Positions 1 through 8,370 of a stretch of DNA of 38,198 bases are shown here, in pieces. The notes below the pieces were generated by a model. That model saw only the letters and a list, made by a program, of their open reading frames with translations. It was not told the DNA's origin and ran no database searches. The position numbers and the translations under genes are program-made. The stretch is from positions 1 to 38,198 of the forward strand of contig CANRKP010000018.1 of the NCBI GenBank assembly GCA_947631245.1. Direction: 5' to 3'. The stretch's first letter is position 1. Every line of letters starts with the position of its first letter. The DNA comes from an uncultured Clostridia bacterium (GTDB lineage: Bacteria; Bacillota; Clostridia; Oscillospirales; CAG-272).

Positions 1-626
1 GTCTTGCCGTTATAGAGTATGTACGCCCTCGACGTCCCCTCGGCAAGCCCCGTGAACGTGACGCCAGTCTTTCCTATCCAGCCCGAAACGATCCCGGGAT
101 ATTCCACCGACAGCGACAGCTTGCTCCTGCTGCCTCCCGACGAAAGCGTCAGCTTCACATATTTGTCGTTGCCCACCATCGTAGTCACCGCGTTCTTCGC
201 GGGCTTTACGGTGACTGTCGCCGGCTTCGGCTTCGGCGCCTCGGTCACAGGCGGGTCCGTCACAGGCTCTGTCGCGGGCTCCGTCGGCGGTTCCGTGGGA
301 GGCTCCGTCGGCGGCTCCGTCGGAGGTTCAGTCGGAGGTTCAGTCGGAGGTTCAGTCGGAGGTTCAGTCGGAGGCTCCGTCGGGAGCTCGGTCTCAGGTT
401 CCGTCGGAGGCTCGGTAGGCGGCTCTGTCGGCGGCTCCGTCTCAGGTTCGGTCACGACCCCTGCAGACACGCCCGCGTCATATGTATATTCCCCTGTATA
501 CGTATCCGTTTCATTTGCCTTCCCCCCGCTCGCCGTCGTCGAGTAGCACGCGGTAAACGTTGCCAAAGCGACGGCGAAAGACAGAGAAAGCACGCTTATA
601 AGCACACACACCCTGTTATTCGTCAT
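1..626 (-). CDS. Secreted (lipo)protein with TEPP-repeat stalk, 3' end cut by window
   Basis: The frame is open from an ATG at 626-624 to the left edge, so the C-terminus is missing. An AAGGA ribosome site lies about 11 bases upstream. Residues 1-27 look like a secretion signal: a short Arg-containing start, a hydrophobic run and then FTAC, an imperfect lipobox, so lipidation of that Cys is possible but not certain. A Ser/Thr/Gly-rich linker follows, then about 65 residues of (TEPP)n, a typical wall-spanning or spacer stalk. The last visible residues (VTVKPAKN..., KLTLSSGGSRSKLSLS) resemble the start of a small beta-sandwich (Ig-like/Big type) domain. It probably acts outside the cell or at the cell surface. 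No ligand or partner can be inferred. The lack of a second catalytic-looking region may only reflect truncation. Confidence 0.75.
   Translation of the reverse strand, partial: MTNNRVCVLISVLSLSFAVALATFTACYSTTASGGKANETDTYTGEYTYDAGVSAGVVTEPETEPPTEPPTEPPTEPETELPTEPPTEPPTEPPTEPPTEPPTEPPTEPPTEPPTEPATEPVTDPPVTEAPKPKPATVTVKPAKNAVTTMVGNDKYVKLTLSSGGSRSKLSLSVEYPGIVSGWIGKTGVTFTGLAEGTSRAYILYNGK
254..449. repeat. 12-bp tandem repeat encoding TEPP units
   Basis: The coding strand (minus) repeats a 12-base unit that encodes Thr-Glu-Pro-Pro. Four copies are identical on the plus strand at 322-369 (unit GGAGGTTCAGTC). Flanking copies vary at third positions or read TEPE/TELP/TEPA. The period is a multiple of three, so gain or loss of units changes stalk length without a frameshift. 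Confidence 0.9.
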
Positions 627-770
627 CTTTATATTTTCCTTCCGCGCCCGACCGAAAAGGCCGCGCCGATACATTTTTTCTTTCCTGTTTTTTCGTGAGC
701 GCCCGTCATGCGGCGTCCCGAGGCGGTCAAACTGTCATGATGAAATAATACAGTTTCCGTTCACTTTACA

Positions 771-798
771 ATTATACACGCTTTTTCGACAAACACAA
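771..798 (-). promoter_or_regulatory. Candidate promoter of the TEPP protein
   Basis: Reading the minus strand, TTGTGT (798-793) and TATAAT (776-771) are separated by 16 bases. The start codon lies about 140 bases downstream, giving a long leader (627-765). No recognisable riboswitch was seen in it. The rest of the 627-855 gap holds no gene. Confidence 0.55.
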
Positions 799-855
799 GA
801 GCAAAATCGGCAAAAAATCCGTCATATCGCATTATTTTCCCGTAATATTATTTTT

Positions 856-2448
856 CTACCCGTCGAATATCCCCCTCATATAACCGATGTCGCGTGACGT
901 CACTGTATTCGTTACCGCGAGCATCAAAACATAGAGCGCCGCCGCGCATATCATGAAAAGCGCCGTCGGCAAAAGCCCTTCCGCCCGATAAAACCTCGGC
1001 ACAAAATTGACCGCAAATCGCACGGAGGCGCAGGCGAGCATGGACGAGAGCGCGGGGCGCAGCAGCCAGTCCGTGATATGAGGCGCCATGTCCGCGCGCC
1101 TGAAGAGCCTGCATATGGAGAGCGTCGCGTTGAACACCTCCGATATCATTATCGTCGCCGCGTATCCCGAAATGCCGAAGCGCGGCACGAGTAGCCACAC
1201 GAGCACGACGCTCAGCGCGGAGTCTACGATGTTCACCCTCATGCAGAAGAGCTGCTCGCCGAGCCCCTTCAGCATGCTGTCCGTCGCCGTGTCAAGATAC
1301 ATCACGGGTATGACGGGCGCTATCATCCGTATGTAGCGGCCCGCCTCCTCGCTCCCGTAGAGCGCCATGCCGAGCTCGCGGGAGAATGTCATCATAAGCC
1401 CCGCGACGCCGACCGCGAACAGCAGCGTCACCCTGAAAACGACGCCCCCTATATGTCGGATGCGCGCGCGCTGTCCCCTCGCCCTCGACTCAGAGAGCTC
1501 CGGCACGAGCAGTGACGAAAACGGACCGATAACGGCATACGGGAACATTATCACCGGCATCACCATGCCGTGGAGCGTGCCGTAAGACGCAAGCGACTGC
1601 GTATAGCTCTCGCCGTACATGCGGAGCGCCTTCGGGATCAGGATGTGCTCGACAGTGACGAGCCCGGAGCGCAGATACGACGAAAGCGCGACGGGCAGCG
1701 CCGCCCCGCATAGGCTCGACGCGGCGGCGAGCGGCGTGTCGGCGCGCAGCTCCGTCCCCTCGGCATTTTCGCCCGAGGTCTCCGTATTTGAAAAATGACG
1801 TCTTTTATCCTGCAAATAAAGCGCGAGCGAGAGGAAGAACGACGCCGCCTCGGCGACCGCCCCTCCGCCGACGACGGAGAGCAGCAGATATTCGACCCCC
1901 GTCGGCAGAAGAGTCGACAAAAGCGCCGCCGTGAGCGCTATTTTCAGCGTCTGTCCGAAAAAGTCCGAGAGCGCGTTTTTATATACGCGGCGGCACGCGT
2001 TGAAATATCCCGACATCGCCGAGGTCAGCGCCGTCGGCGGCAGCGTCACGGCGAGCAGACGCAGGCACGCGACCGTCCTTGCGTCCCCGAGCAGCACTCC
2101 ACCTATGTAGTCGGCTCCGAAGAAAAGCGTGCATCCGCCGACGACACCGAAGAAAAGGCAGTATAATACCGTGGTCCTCATGACGTATCCGAGCCGCCTT
2201 TTCGCCTCGCCCGAAGGCGCCGTCAGGACAGTCTCCGCCGTCATCCTCGTGACTGCGAGCGATATCCCCGACGTCGCGAACGTGACGGCAAATCCGTATG
2301 CGGAGGATACGAGCGTCAGAAGTCCCATTCCGTCCGCCCCGAGACGTCCCGTGACGAATACGTTGAACGCGACCGAGACGGCGCGCATCAAAAGCGCCGC
2401 CGCCGTCATCAAAAGCGCGTTGCAGAAATACTTTTTTACCGCTTTCAT
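856..2448 (-). CDS. SpoVB/MATE-type polysaccharide (lipid) flippase
   Basis: This 530-residue, highly hydrophobic membrane protein of the MOP flippase superfamily most resembles stage V sporulation protein B and related oligosaccharide flippases. The N-terminus shows the typical start: a short basic leader, then a first helix leading into the RAVSVAFNVFVTGRLGADGMG region, matching the first-helix and loop motif of the family. Hydrophobic segments recur through the whole length, consistent with 12-14 helices, and the length fits the usual 500-550. Known members move lipid-linked saccharide precursors across the cytoplasmic membrane. SpoVB acts in spore cortex synthesis, but several paralogues are common in Clostridia, so sporulation specificity is inference. 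The ATG at 2448 is the first start in frame; its ribosome site is weak. Gap 2449-2600 separates it from the divergent gdhA. Confidence 0.85.
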   Translation of the reverse strand: MKAVKKYFCNALLMTAAALLMRAVSVAFNVFVTGRLGADGMGLLTLVSSAYGFAVTFATSGISLAVTRMTAETVLTAPSGEAKRRLGYVMRTTVLYCLFFGVVGGCTLFFGADYIGGVLLGDARTVACLRLLAVTLPPTALTSAMSGYFNACRRVYKNALSDFFGQTLKIALTAALLSTLLPTGVEYLLLSVVGGGAVAEAASFFLSLALYLQDKRRHFSNTETSGENAEGTELRADTPLAAASSLCGAALPVALSSYLRSGLVTVEHILIPKALRMYGESYTQSLASYGTLHGMVMPVIMFPYAVIGPFSSLLVPELSESRARGQRARIRHIGGVVFRVTLLFAVGVAGLMMTFSRELGMALYGSEEAGRYIRMIAPVIPVMYLDTATDSMLKGLGEQLFCMRVNIVDSALSVVLVWLLVPRFGISGYAATIMISEVFNATLSICRLFRRADMAPHITDWLLRPALSSMLACASVRFAVNFVPRFYRAEGLLPTALFMICAAALYVLMLAVTNTVTSRDIGYMRGIFDG

Positions 2449-2533
2449 ATAAATTGAACATACTCCCGACAGCTATACCGACATATTTTTACGCGCGGGC
2501 GGGCAAAAATATGAAAGAAACCGAAATTAATTC

Positions 2534-3950
<1,417 letters not shown>

Positions 3951-3966
3951 GATAAAACGTTTACGT

Positions 3967-4004
3967 GCGGGGAGGGGAGCTTTTTCCCTCCCCGCGCCGC
4001 GTTT
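3967..4004 (+). terminator. gdhA terminator
   Basis: A perfect 10-bp stem (3967-3976 with 3986-3995, GCGGGGAGGG/CCCTCCCCGC) has a 9-base loop. The following tract is only moderately T-rich (GTTTCTCT), so termination is likely but not textbook. Confidence 0.7.
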
Positions 4005-4068
4005 CTCTATGGATTTTCAAGCGTCCCTTTACAATTTCCGATGATTGGGAAATAGTGAGCTTGGGATA

Positions 4069-4097
4069 TTGATTTTTCATCTAAAATCTGCTATAAT
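4069..4097 (+). promoter_or_regulatory. Promoter of the preQ1-controlled transporter
   Basis: TTGATT (4069-4074) and TATAAT (4092-4097) are separated by 17 bases. The start point near 4103 puts a small CGGCGG/CCGCCG hairpin (4103-4121) at the very 5' end of the transcript, followed by the riboswitch aptamer. Confidence 0.8.
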
Positions 4098-4127
4098 AAA
4101 AACGGCGGAAGAAAACCGCCGAATAAA

Positions 4128-4166
4128 GGATGTTTCTTGATAACCATCCAAGCAAAAAAACAAGGA
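4128..4166 (+). promoter_or_regulatory. preQ1-I riboswitch (translational)
   Basis: The stretch folds as a preQ1 class I H-type pseudoknot. P1 is GGATG (4128-4132) with CATCC (4145-4149). Loop 1 is TTT. P2 is CTTG (4136-4139) with CAAG (4161-4164). Loop 2 is ATAAC, whose last base C4144 sits where the ligand-pairing C lies in the known Thermoanaerobacter and Bacillus aptamers. An A-rich loop 3 (4150-4160) completes it. The ligand would stack between G4132-C4145 and G4139-C4161, as in the known structure. The 3' half of P2 overlaps AAGGA (4162-4166), the ribosome site of the next gene, so bound preQ1 should block translation. The downstream gene belongs to a queuosine-precursor transporter family, which fits. 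The class was recognised by eye from known aptamers, without a covariance search. Confidence 0.87.
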
Positions 4167-4174
4167 AAAGTGAC

Positions 4175-4924
4175 ATGCTCGAAAAACTGAAAACAGAAGT
4201 GAAAGAACTGAAGCTGCTTTTGCGCTCGGTACCGTTTCCCACCGCCGTGATGCTCGTCGTCGCCGTGATAACCATGAACCTGCTCGCCAACAAGAGCATC
4301 TCGCTCCCGGTCGGCTGGCTCGCCCTCGACTGCGGCATAATCGTCTCCTGGCTCGCCTTTTTGGCGATGGACGTGCTGACAAAGCATTTCGGACCGAAGG
4401 CCGCGACTGAGCTTTCACTGTTAGCCGCGGGGATAAATCTTTTTGTCTGCGCGATTTTTTTCGCCGCGTCAAAGATCCCGGGGGTTTGGGGAGAATCGTT
4501 TCTGCCCGGCAGCGAGGACGTCATAAATCACGCACTTGACGCCACCATAGGCGGAACATGGTACGTTCTCTTGGGCAGCACCGTCGCGTTCGTCATCTCC
4601 GCGTTTGTCAACAACTTTGCCAATTTTGCGATAGGGAGGCTCTTTAAAAAGGATAATTTTCTCGCGTTTGCGTGCAGGACATATTTTTCGACCGCTGTGG
4701 GTCAGTTCGTCGACAACATCGTTTTTGCATTTATAGTAAGTCATGTTTTCTTCGGCTGGACGGCGCTTCAATGCGTGACGTGCGCCGTGACCGGCATGGC
4801 GGCGGAGCTCCTCTGCGAGGCGGTCTTCTCTCATCTCGGGTACATTATCTGCAAGCGCTGGCGCCGCGACGGCGTCGGGCGGGAATATTTGCTTATGCGG
4901 CGTGAACTCGCCGAACGAACATGA
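4175..4924 (+). CDS. VUT/YhhQ-family queuosine precursor transporter
   Basis: The 249-residue integral membrane protein belongs to the VUT (DUF165, YhhQ) family, whose E. coli member imports preQ0/preQ1. About six hydrophobic segments are seen. Family-like stretches include FLAMDVLTKHFGPKAA and GQFVDNIVFAFI, which align with FLATDLTVRIFG and GNVSDTLAFFFI of YhhQ. The start is placed at ATG 4175, not the in-frame ATG at 4130. AAGGAAAAG (4162-4170) lies at correct spacing before 4175, whereas 4130 falls inside the P1 stem of the riboswitch and has no separate ribosome site. Substrate assignment rests on the family plus the preQ1 riboswitch directly upstream. An SDR gene follows after 13 bases and is probably co-transcribed. 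Confidence 0.9.
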   Translation: MLEKLKTEVKELKLLLRSVPFPTAVMLVVAVITMNLLANKSISLPVGWLALDCGIIVSWLAFLAMDVLTKHFGPKAATELSLLAAGINLFVCAIFFAASKIPGVWGESFLPGSEDVINHALDATIGGTWYVLLGSTVAFVISAFVNNFANFAIGRLFKKDNFLAFACRTYFSTAVGQFVDNIVFAFIVSHVFFGWTALQCVTCAVTGMAAELLCEAVFSHLGYIICKRWRRDGVGREYLLMRRELAERT

Positions 4925-4937
4925 ACGGAGATTTTTT

Positions 4938-5585
4938 ATGCTTGTCCTTATCACGGGAACGAGCGGCGGGATAGGACACGCCGTCGCCAAAAAGTTTCTC
5001 TCCTGCGGGCACACCGTCGTCGGCATAGACATAATGCCGCAGACGATCAGGCACGAAATGTACACCCACCACGTCTGCGACATTACGGGCGGAAAGCTGC
5101 CGGATATTCCCGACGTTGAGATACTCATCAACAACGCGGGCGTTCAGGACTCGGGGCGCGACATCGCCGTCAACCTCGGCGGTACGATAAGCGTCACCGA
5201 GAAATACGCGTTTCAGAAATCAATAAAGAGCGTCGTATTTATCGCGTCCTCGAGCGCCTCGACGGGCTCAGAATTTCCCGAATACGCCGCGAGCAAGGGC
5301 GGCGTTGTCGCGTACATGAAAAACACGGCGCAGCGCTTGGCGCACTACGGCGCGACTTCGAACAGCATCTCGCCGGGCGGCGTCATAACGGAACTGAACT
5401 CGCACATAATCGGCGACCCGACGCTTTGGGGAGCCGTTCTTTCGGAAACGCTGCTCGGGAAATGGGCTTCTTCCGATGAGATCGCGGAGTGGGCGTACTT
5501 CATCGCCGTCGTAAACAAATCGATGACGGCACAGGACATCCTCGTCGACAACGGAGAAGCGGCGAAATTCAATTTCATTTGGTGA
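4938..5585 (+). CDS. Short-chain dehydrogenase/reductase (SDR)
   Basis: This 215-residue classical SDR has the nucleotide-binding motif TGTSGGIG near the start, NNAG in the middle, and a catalytic Ser plus YAASK (Tyr-x3-Lys). It ends with a typical DNGEAAKF C-terminal segment. The start ATG 4938 has GGAG at 4927-4930; the longer in-frame start at 4902 lies inside the previous gene and lacks a ribosome site. It is shorter than the usual 245-260 residues because the region between strand beta-2 and the NNAG motif is compact. The substrate is unknown. Spacing suggests co-transcription with the preQ1-regulated transporter, but no queuosine-pathway SDR is known to me, so a link to that pathway is only possible. 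A weak CCCCGA/TCGGGG hairpin (5633-5648) follows. Confidence 0.85.
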   Translation: MLVLITGTSGGIGHAVAKKFLSCGHTVVGIDIMPQTIRHEMYTHHVCDITGGKLPDIPDVEILINNAGVQDSGRDIAVNLGGTISVTEKYAFQKSIKSVVFIASSSASTGSEFPEYAASKGGVVAYMKNTAQRLAHYGATSNSISPGGVITELNSHIIGDPTLWGAVLSETLLGKWASSDEIAEWAYFIAVVNKSMTAQDILVDNGEAAKFNFIW

Positions 5586-5692
5586 GCGCCGCCGCGAAAG
5601 CCCGCGTCACAAGTAAATCATAAACCTCTCCTCCCCGATTTTTCGGGGCTGAGAAGCGCCAAAAAACGCATAAAAAAGTTGAAAAAATAATG

Positions 5693-5721
5693 TTGACAAA
5701 CGCGCGGGCGTGTGATATAAT
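5693..5721 (+). promoter_or_regulatory. tRNA promoter
   Basis: TTGACA (5693-5698) and TATAAT (5716-5721) are consensus boxes with a 17-base spacer. They start transcription about 20 bases before tRNA-Thr and probably drive both tRNAs. Confidence 0.9.
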
Positions 5722-5749
5722 AGCTCTCGCCGCAGTGAGGCGGCACCTT

Positions 5750-5821
5750 GCTGGTGTGGCTCAATGGCAGAGCAGCTGATTTGTAATCAGCAGGTTGTTG
5801 GTTCGACTCCGATCACCAGCT
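5750..5821 (+). tRNA. tRNA-Thr (anticodon UGU)
   Basis: A full cloverleaf can be drawn. The acceptor is GCTGGTG/CACCAGC (5750-5756 with 5814-5820), and the D-stem is GCTC/GAGC. The anticodon stem GCTGA/TCAGC encloses loop TTTGTAA, giving anticodon TGT. The T-loop is TTCGACT. The discriminator base is T5821 and CCA is not encoded. That U discriminator matches the UGGA bulge of the thrS T-box at 15101-15104. Confidence 0.95.
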
Positions 5822-5851
5822 TCGCGGCATGATGCCGCAATTAAATAATAT

Positions 5852-5934
5852 GGGGGAATTCCCGAGCGGCCAAAGGGGGCAGACTGTAAATCTGTTGTGC
5901 TTTCACTTCGGTGGTCCGAATCCACCTTCCCCCA
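5852..5934 (+). tRNA. tRNA-Tyr (anticodon GUA)
   Basis: This is a class II tRNA with a long variable arm. The acceptor is GGGGGAA/TTCCCCC (5852-5858 with 5927-5933), with discriminator A5934. The anticodon stem CAGA/TCTG encloses CTGTAAA, so the anticodon is GTA. The variable arm is followed by T-stem GGTGG/CCACC. CCA is not encoded. Its G34 is a site normally modified to queuosine, whose precursor importer lies about 1 kb upstream. Confidence 0.95.
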
Positions 5935-5971
5935 AAAAGAAAACAGAGGCAGATGCCTCTGTTTTCTTTTT
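5935..5971 (+). terminator. tRNA operon terminator
   Basis: A long hairpin has arms 5935-5951 and 5955-5971 with the GAGGC/GCCTC core, A-rich at its foot on the left and T-rich on the right. It can act in both directions. It begins immediately after the tRNA-Tyr discriminator base. Confidence 0.9.
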
Positions 5972-5998
5972 GGGGAATGATGTTTGAGGAACATCGCA

Positions 5999-6039
5999 GA
6001 GAATGAGAAAAGCTCATTTTACGAGCTTTTCTCATTCTC
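5999..6039. repeat. 17-bp perfect inverted repeat
   Basis: Arms 5999-6015 and 6023-6039 are perfect complements (GAGAATGAGAAAAGCTC and its reverse), with loop ATTTTAC. It sits between the tRNA-Tyr terminator and the degenerate second copy of the tRNA tail. It is not followed by a T-run. Confidence 0.9.
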
Positions 6040-6058
6040 GTGCGCGTGTAACGCGCTT

Positions 6059-6147
6059 GTGGTCACGAATCCGCCTTTCCCCAACAGAGGCGTAAGCCTC
6101 TGTTTCATTTTTCGGGAATGATGTTTGAGAAATGCCGCAGAGAATGA
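6059..6147 (+). repeat. Degenerate duplicate of the tRNA-Tyr 3' tail and terminator
   Basis: This block repeats 5911-6006 imperfectly and in order. The T-arm/acceptor end comes first (GTGGTC..GAATCC.CCTTTCCCC), then the GAGGC/GCCTC hairpin (6083-6104), then GGGAATGATGTTTGAG and CAGAGAATGA. The 5' two-thirds of the tRNA is absent, so no functional tRNA is encoded. Between 6148 and the hisS stop at 6268 there is no gene that I can support. Confidence 0.75.
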
Positions 6148-6267
6148 ACCAAGCTCACAAATTTTTTCAAGGTATCTCTGTGCATACGCGTCATGAACTG
6201 CATGTACGATTCTGCCGGTTTTTCGGATTCGCTTACGCCGCCTTTTTTCATCGGCAAATGCCTCCTC

Positions 6268-7491
6268 TTATTCCCCGAATATCTTCACATTCCCGTCGGC
6301 GTCGGAAAAGCCGCAGAAGCCGCGCTCCTCGAGCCTTGCAAGCTGCTTGCCCATTTTCTTTGCGCGCTCGTAGACGGCGACGTCGTACTCCTCGCGCAGT
6401 CTGTCGGCGGTTCTTATCGCCTTCACAAGCTCGCCCTCGCCGTATAACACCGCGAGCCTCTTTTCCGCTTTCGTCTCGGCGCCCGCCTCGGAAAGTATTC
6501 CGAATATGCGCTCAAAGCCTATCGAGAAGCCAACCGCGGGCGTCGGCTCGCCGGTGAATTTGCCGATGAGATTGTCATATCTTCCGCCACCACAGATCGC
6601 GCCGCGGAAGTCCACGCTCTCGACCTCGAACACGGTGCCGGTGTAATATCCCTGCCCGCGCACGAGGGAAATGTCAAATACCACGTCATATTTCCCGTCC
6701 GAAAGCTCTTTCGCCGCGCCTATGATATAGCGGAGCCTGTCGGCGGCATCTGTCTCGTCAGTGAATTCCGATATTCTGTCTATATCGACGGGGCACGCCG
6801 CGAGAAACGACTTGAAATTCTCGATAACGGCGCCGTCGAATCCCTTCTCGGTAAGCTCCGCCGTGACGCCGTCCGCCCCGATTTTATCCATCTTGTCGAA
6901 GCTGACGCACACGGTGTCAAGCTCGCCTTCGGGGAAGCCCGCCTTTTTGAGCACCCCGCGCAGAAGCGCGCGGTCGTTGACCTTGACCCTGAAGCCCCCG
7001 ATGCCGATCGCGGAGAGCGCCTTCGCCGTCGTCGTGATGAGCTCGACCTCGCAGTCCGGAGACGATGAGCCGATTATGTCTATGTCGCACTGCATGAATT
7101 CGCGCAGCCGCCCTTTCTGCGGGCGCTCCGCCCTGTAGACCCTGTCGCACTGTATGAGCTTCGCGGGCGTCGGCAGGCTCGCCTTGTTCGCGGCGTAATA
7201 CCTGCACAGCGGCAGCGTCAGGTCGTAGCGCAGACCGATGTCAGAGAGCTCGCCGCCCTCTGCAAGCGCGCGCTCGAGCTTTTCTCCGCGCTTGAGTATT
7301 TTAAAAATGAGGTTCAGATTGTCGCCGCCGTCACTCTTGTCGAGGTTCTCCGCGTCCTCGATGGCGGGCGTGATTATGTGCTCAAAGCCGTGATTTTTGT
7401 ATACGCCGAGTATCGTTGACTGAAGCCTGTCCCTCAGCGCCGCCTCTGCGGGCAGATAATCGTTAGTTCCCTTGACCGGTGTCGTTTTCAT
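6268..7491 (-). CDS. hisS: Histidyl-tRNA synthetase
   Basis: This class II synthetase charges tRNA-His. Its 407 residues start with the family's TPVKGTNDYLP. Motif 2 is seen in DRVYRAERPQKGRLREFMQCDIDIIG-type sequence (about residues 118-142). The histidine-specific loops are LVRGQGYYTGTVFE (about 272-285) and AICGGGRYDNL (about 294-304), and motif 3 is AVGFSIGFERIF (about 316-327). The C-terminal anticodon domain is only about 65-70 residues, shorter than the usual 90. HisZ paralogues lack a working catalytic core, but this one keeps it, so a real synthetase is preferred. No T-box leader is visible upstream; instead a palindromic repeat separates it from the preceding SDR gene. Confidence 0.93.
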   Translation of the reverse strand: MKTTPVKGTNDYLPAEAALRDRLQSTILGVYKNHGFEHIITPAIEDAENLDKSDGGDNLNLIFKILKRGEKLERALAEGGELSDIGLRYDLTLPLCRYYAANKASLPTPAKLIQCDRVYRAERPQKGRLREFMQCDIDIIGSSSPDCEVELITTTAKALSAIGIGGFRVKVNDRALLRGVLKKAGFPEGELDTVCVSFDKMDKIGADGVTAELTEKGFDGAVIENFKSFLAACPVDIDRISEFTDETDAADRLRYIIGAAKELSDGKYDVVFDISLVRGQGYYTGTVFEVESVDFRGAICGGGRYDNLIGKFTGEPTPAVGFSIGFERIFGILSEAGAETKAEKRLAVLYGEGELVKAIRTADRLREEYDVAVYERAKKMGKQLARLEERGFCGFSDADGNVKIFGE

Positions 7492-7506
7492 ATTTTATAT
7501 CCCTTT

Positions 7507-7575
7507 CCGGGGAGAAACCTTTTGAAAAAAGGTTTCTCCCCGGACCCCTTTTCTAAAACTTTTATGACTTTTGGT
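7507..7575 (+). repeat. Intergenic palindromic repeat, copy A
   Basis: A perfect 17-bp stem (7507-7523 with 7527-7543, CCGGGGAGAAACC core) has a 3-base loop. It is followed by ACCCCTTTTCTAAAACTTTTATGACTTTT. The same hairpin-plus-tail layout recurs at 17138-17250, 21220-21290, 27555-27690 and 35360-35440. Here it lies between two minus-strand genes (SDR and hisS) and may end or attenuate the upstream transcript. Confidence 0.85.
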
Positions 7576-7585
7576 ATGGTGAATT

Positions 7586-8356
7586 TTACAGTCTTGACAG
7601 CGTGAAGCCGCCGTCTACGTTTATGACCGCGCCCGTCGTATATGCAAGGTCGCCGCGCGCGAGCGCGTGTACCGCCTTTGCCACATCCTCTGGCTTTCCC
7701 ATGCGCGCAATAGGCAGAAGCCCTCCCGCTATTTTTGCCTCATATTTGTCCCTGACGCCCGCCGTCATGTCCGTTTCTATTATGCCGGGGCGCACCTCGT
7801 ATGAGTTTATGCCGTACTCCGCGAGCCTGTCGGCGAATAGCTTCACCGCCATCGAAAGCCCCGCCTTCGAGATGCAGTATTCGCCCCTGTTCGTGCTCGA
7901 CGTCTCCGCCGAGATGCTCGTCGTCGTGATTATCATTCGCGGCGACTCTCCCTTCGCGTCATTTATCATCCGCCCCGCCGCGTACTGCGTGAGGAAAAAC
8001 GCGCCGCGCAGATTGACGCCCAAAACTCTGTCAAAGCTCTCCTCCGTCATCTCGAGCAGATCCGCGCGCACTGCGGGCGCGACGCCCGCGTTGTTGACGA
8101 GGATGTCGAGCCTTCCGAATTTGTCATAGACGGTATCCACAATGCGGATCCTGTCGTCATGAGACGAGATATCACCTTGAATATACATATTGTCCTCACC
8201 GAAGCTCCTCAGCTCGGCGAGAAAATTCCCCACGGCGTCCTCGGGTCTTGTCCCGACGGCGGCGACCGTGAAGCCGTGCTCCGCAAGACAAAGCGATATC
8301 GCCCTCCCGATGCCGCGCGCGCCGCCCGTAACGATAACAATAGATTTAAAGCTCAT
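7586..8356 (-). CDS. SDR oxidoreductase (FabG-like)
   Basis: This 256-residue classical SDR has TGGARGIG at residues 10-17, NNAG at about 90, a catalytic Ser in the TTTSIS stretch, YCISK as Tyr-x3-Lys, and the C-terminal TGAVINVDGGF typical of 3-oxoacyl-ACP reductase-like enzymes. The start ATG 8356 has GGAG (8365-8368) 8 bases upstream; longer in-frame starts run into the previous gene and were rejected. It follows the Fe-S flavin oxidoreductase by 14 bases, so the two are almost certainly co-transcribed and may act on the same substrate. The substrate is not evident, and housekeeping FabG is less likely because no fatty-acid genes are nearby. Confidence 0.88.
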   Translation of the reverse strand: MSFKSIVIVTGGARGIGRAISLCLAEHGFTVAAVGTRPEDAVGNFLAELRSFGEDNMYIQGDISSHDDRIRIVDTVYDKFGRLDILVNNAGVAPAVRADLLEMTEESFDRVLGVNLRGAFFLTQYAAGRMINDAKGESPRMIITTTSISAETSSTNRGEYCISKAGLSMAVKLFADRLAEYGINSYEVRPGIIETDMTAGVRDKYEAKIAGGLLPIARMGKPEDVAKAVHALARGDLAYTTGAVINVDGGFTLSRL

Positions 8357-8370
8357 GATTTTATCTCCGA

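Noticed and set aside
254..449. Possible CRISPR array
   Set aside because: Units are 12 bases long, contiguous and coding, with no spacers and no cas genes.
19..546. Plus-strand frame rich in Gly-Gly-Ser-Val repeats
   Set aside because: It is the mirror of the TEPP repeat array. The minus strand has a proper signal peptide, ribosome site and promoter.
5999..6039. Insertion sequence end
   Set aside because: The 17-bp inverted repeat has a 7-base loop and no transposase or target duplication nearby.
7492..7585. T-box leader for hisS
   Set aside because: No GGGTGGNACC motif or specifier loop is present; the space is filled by palindromic repeat copy A.
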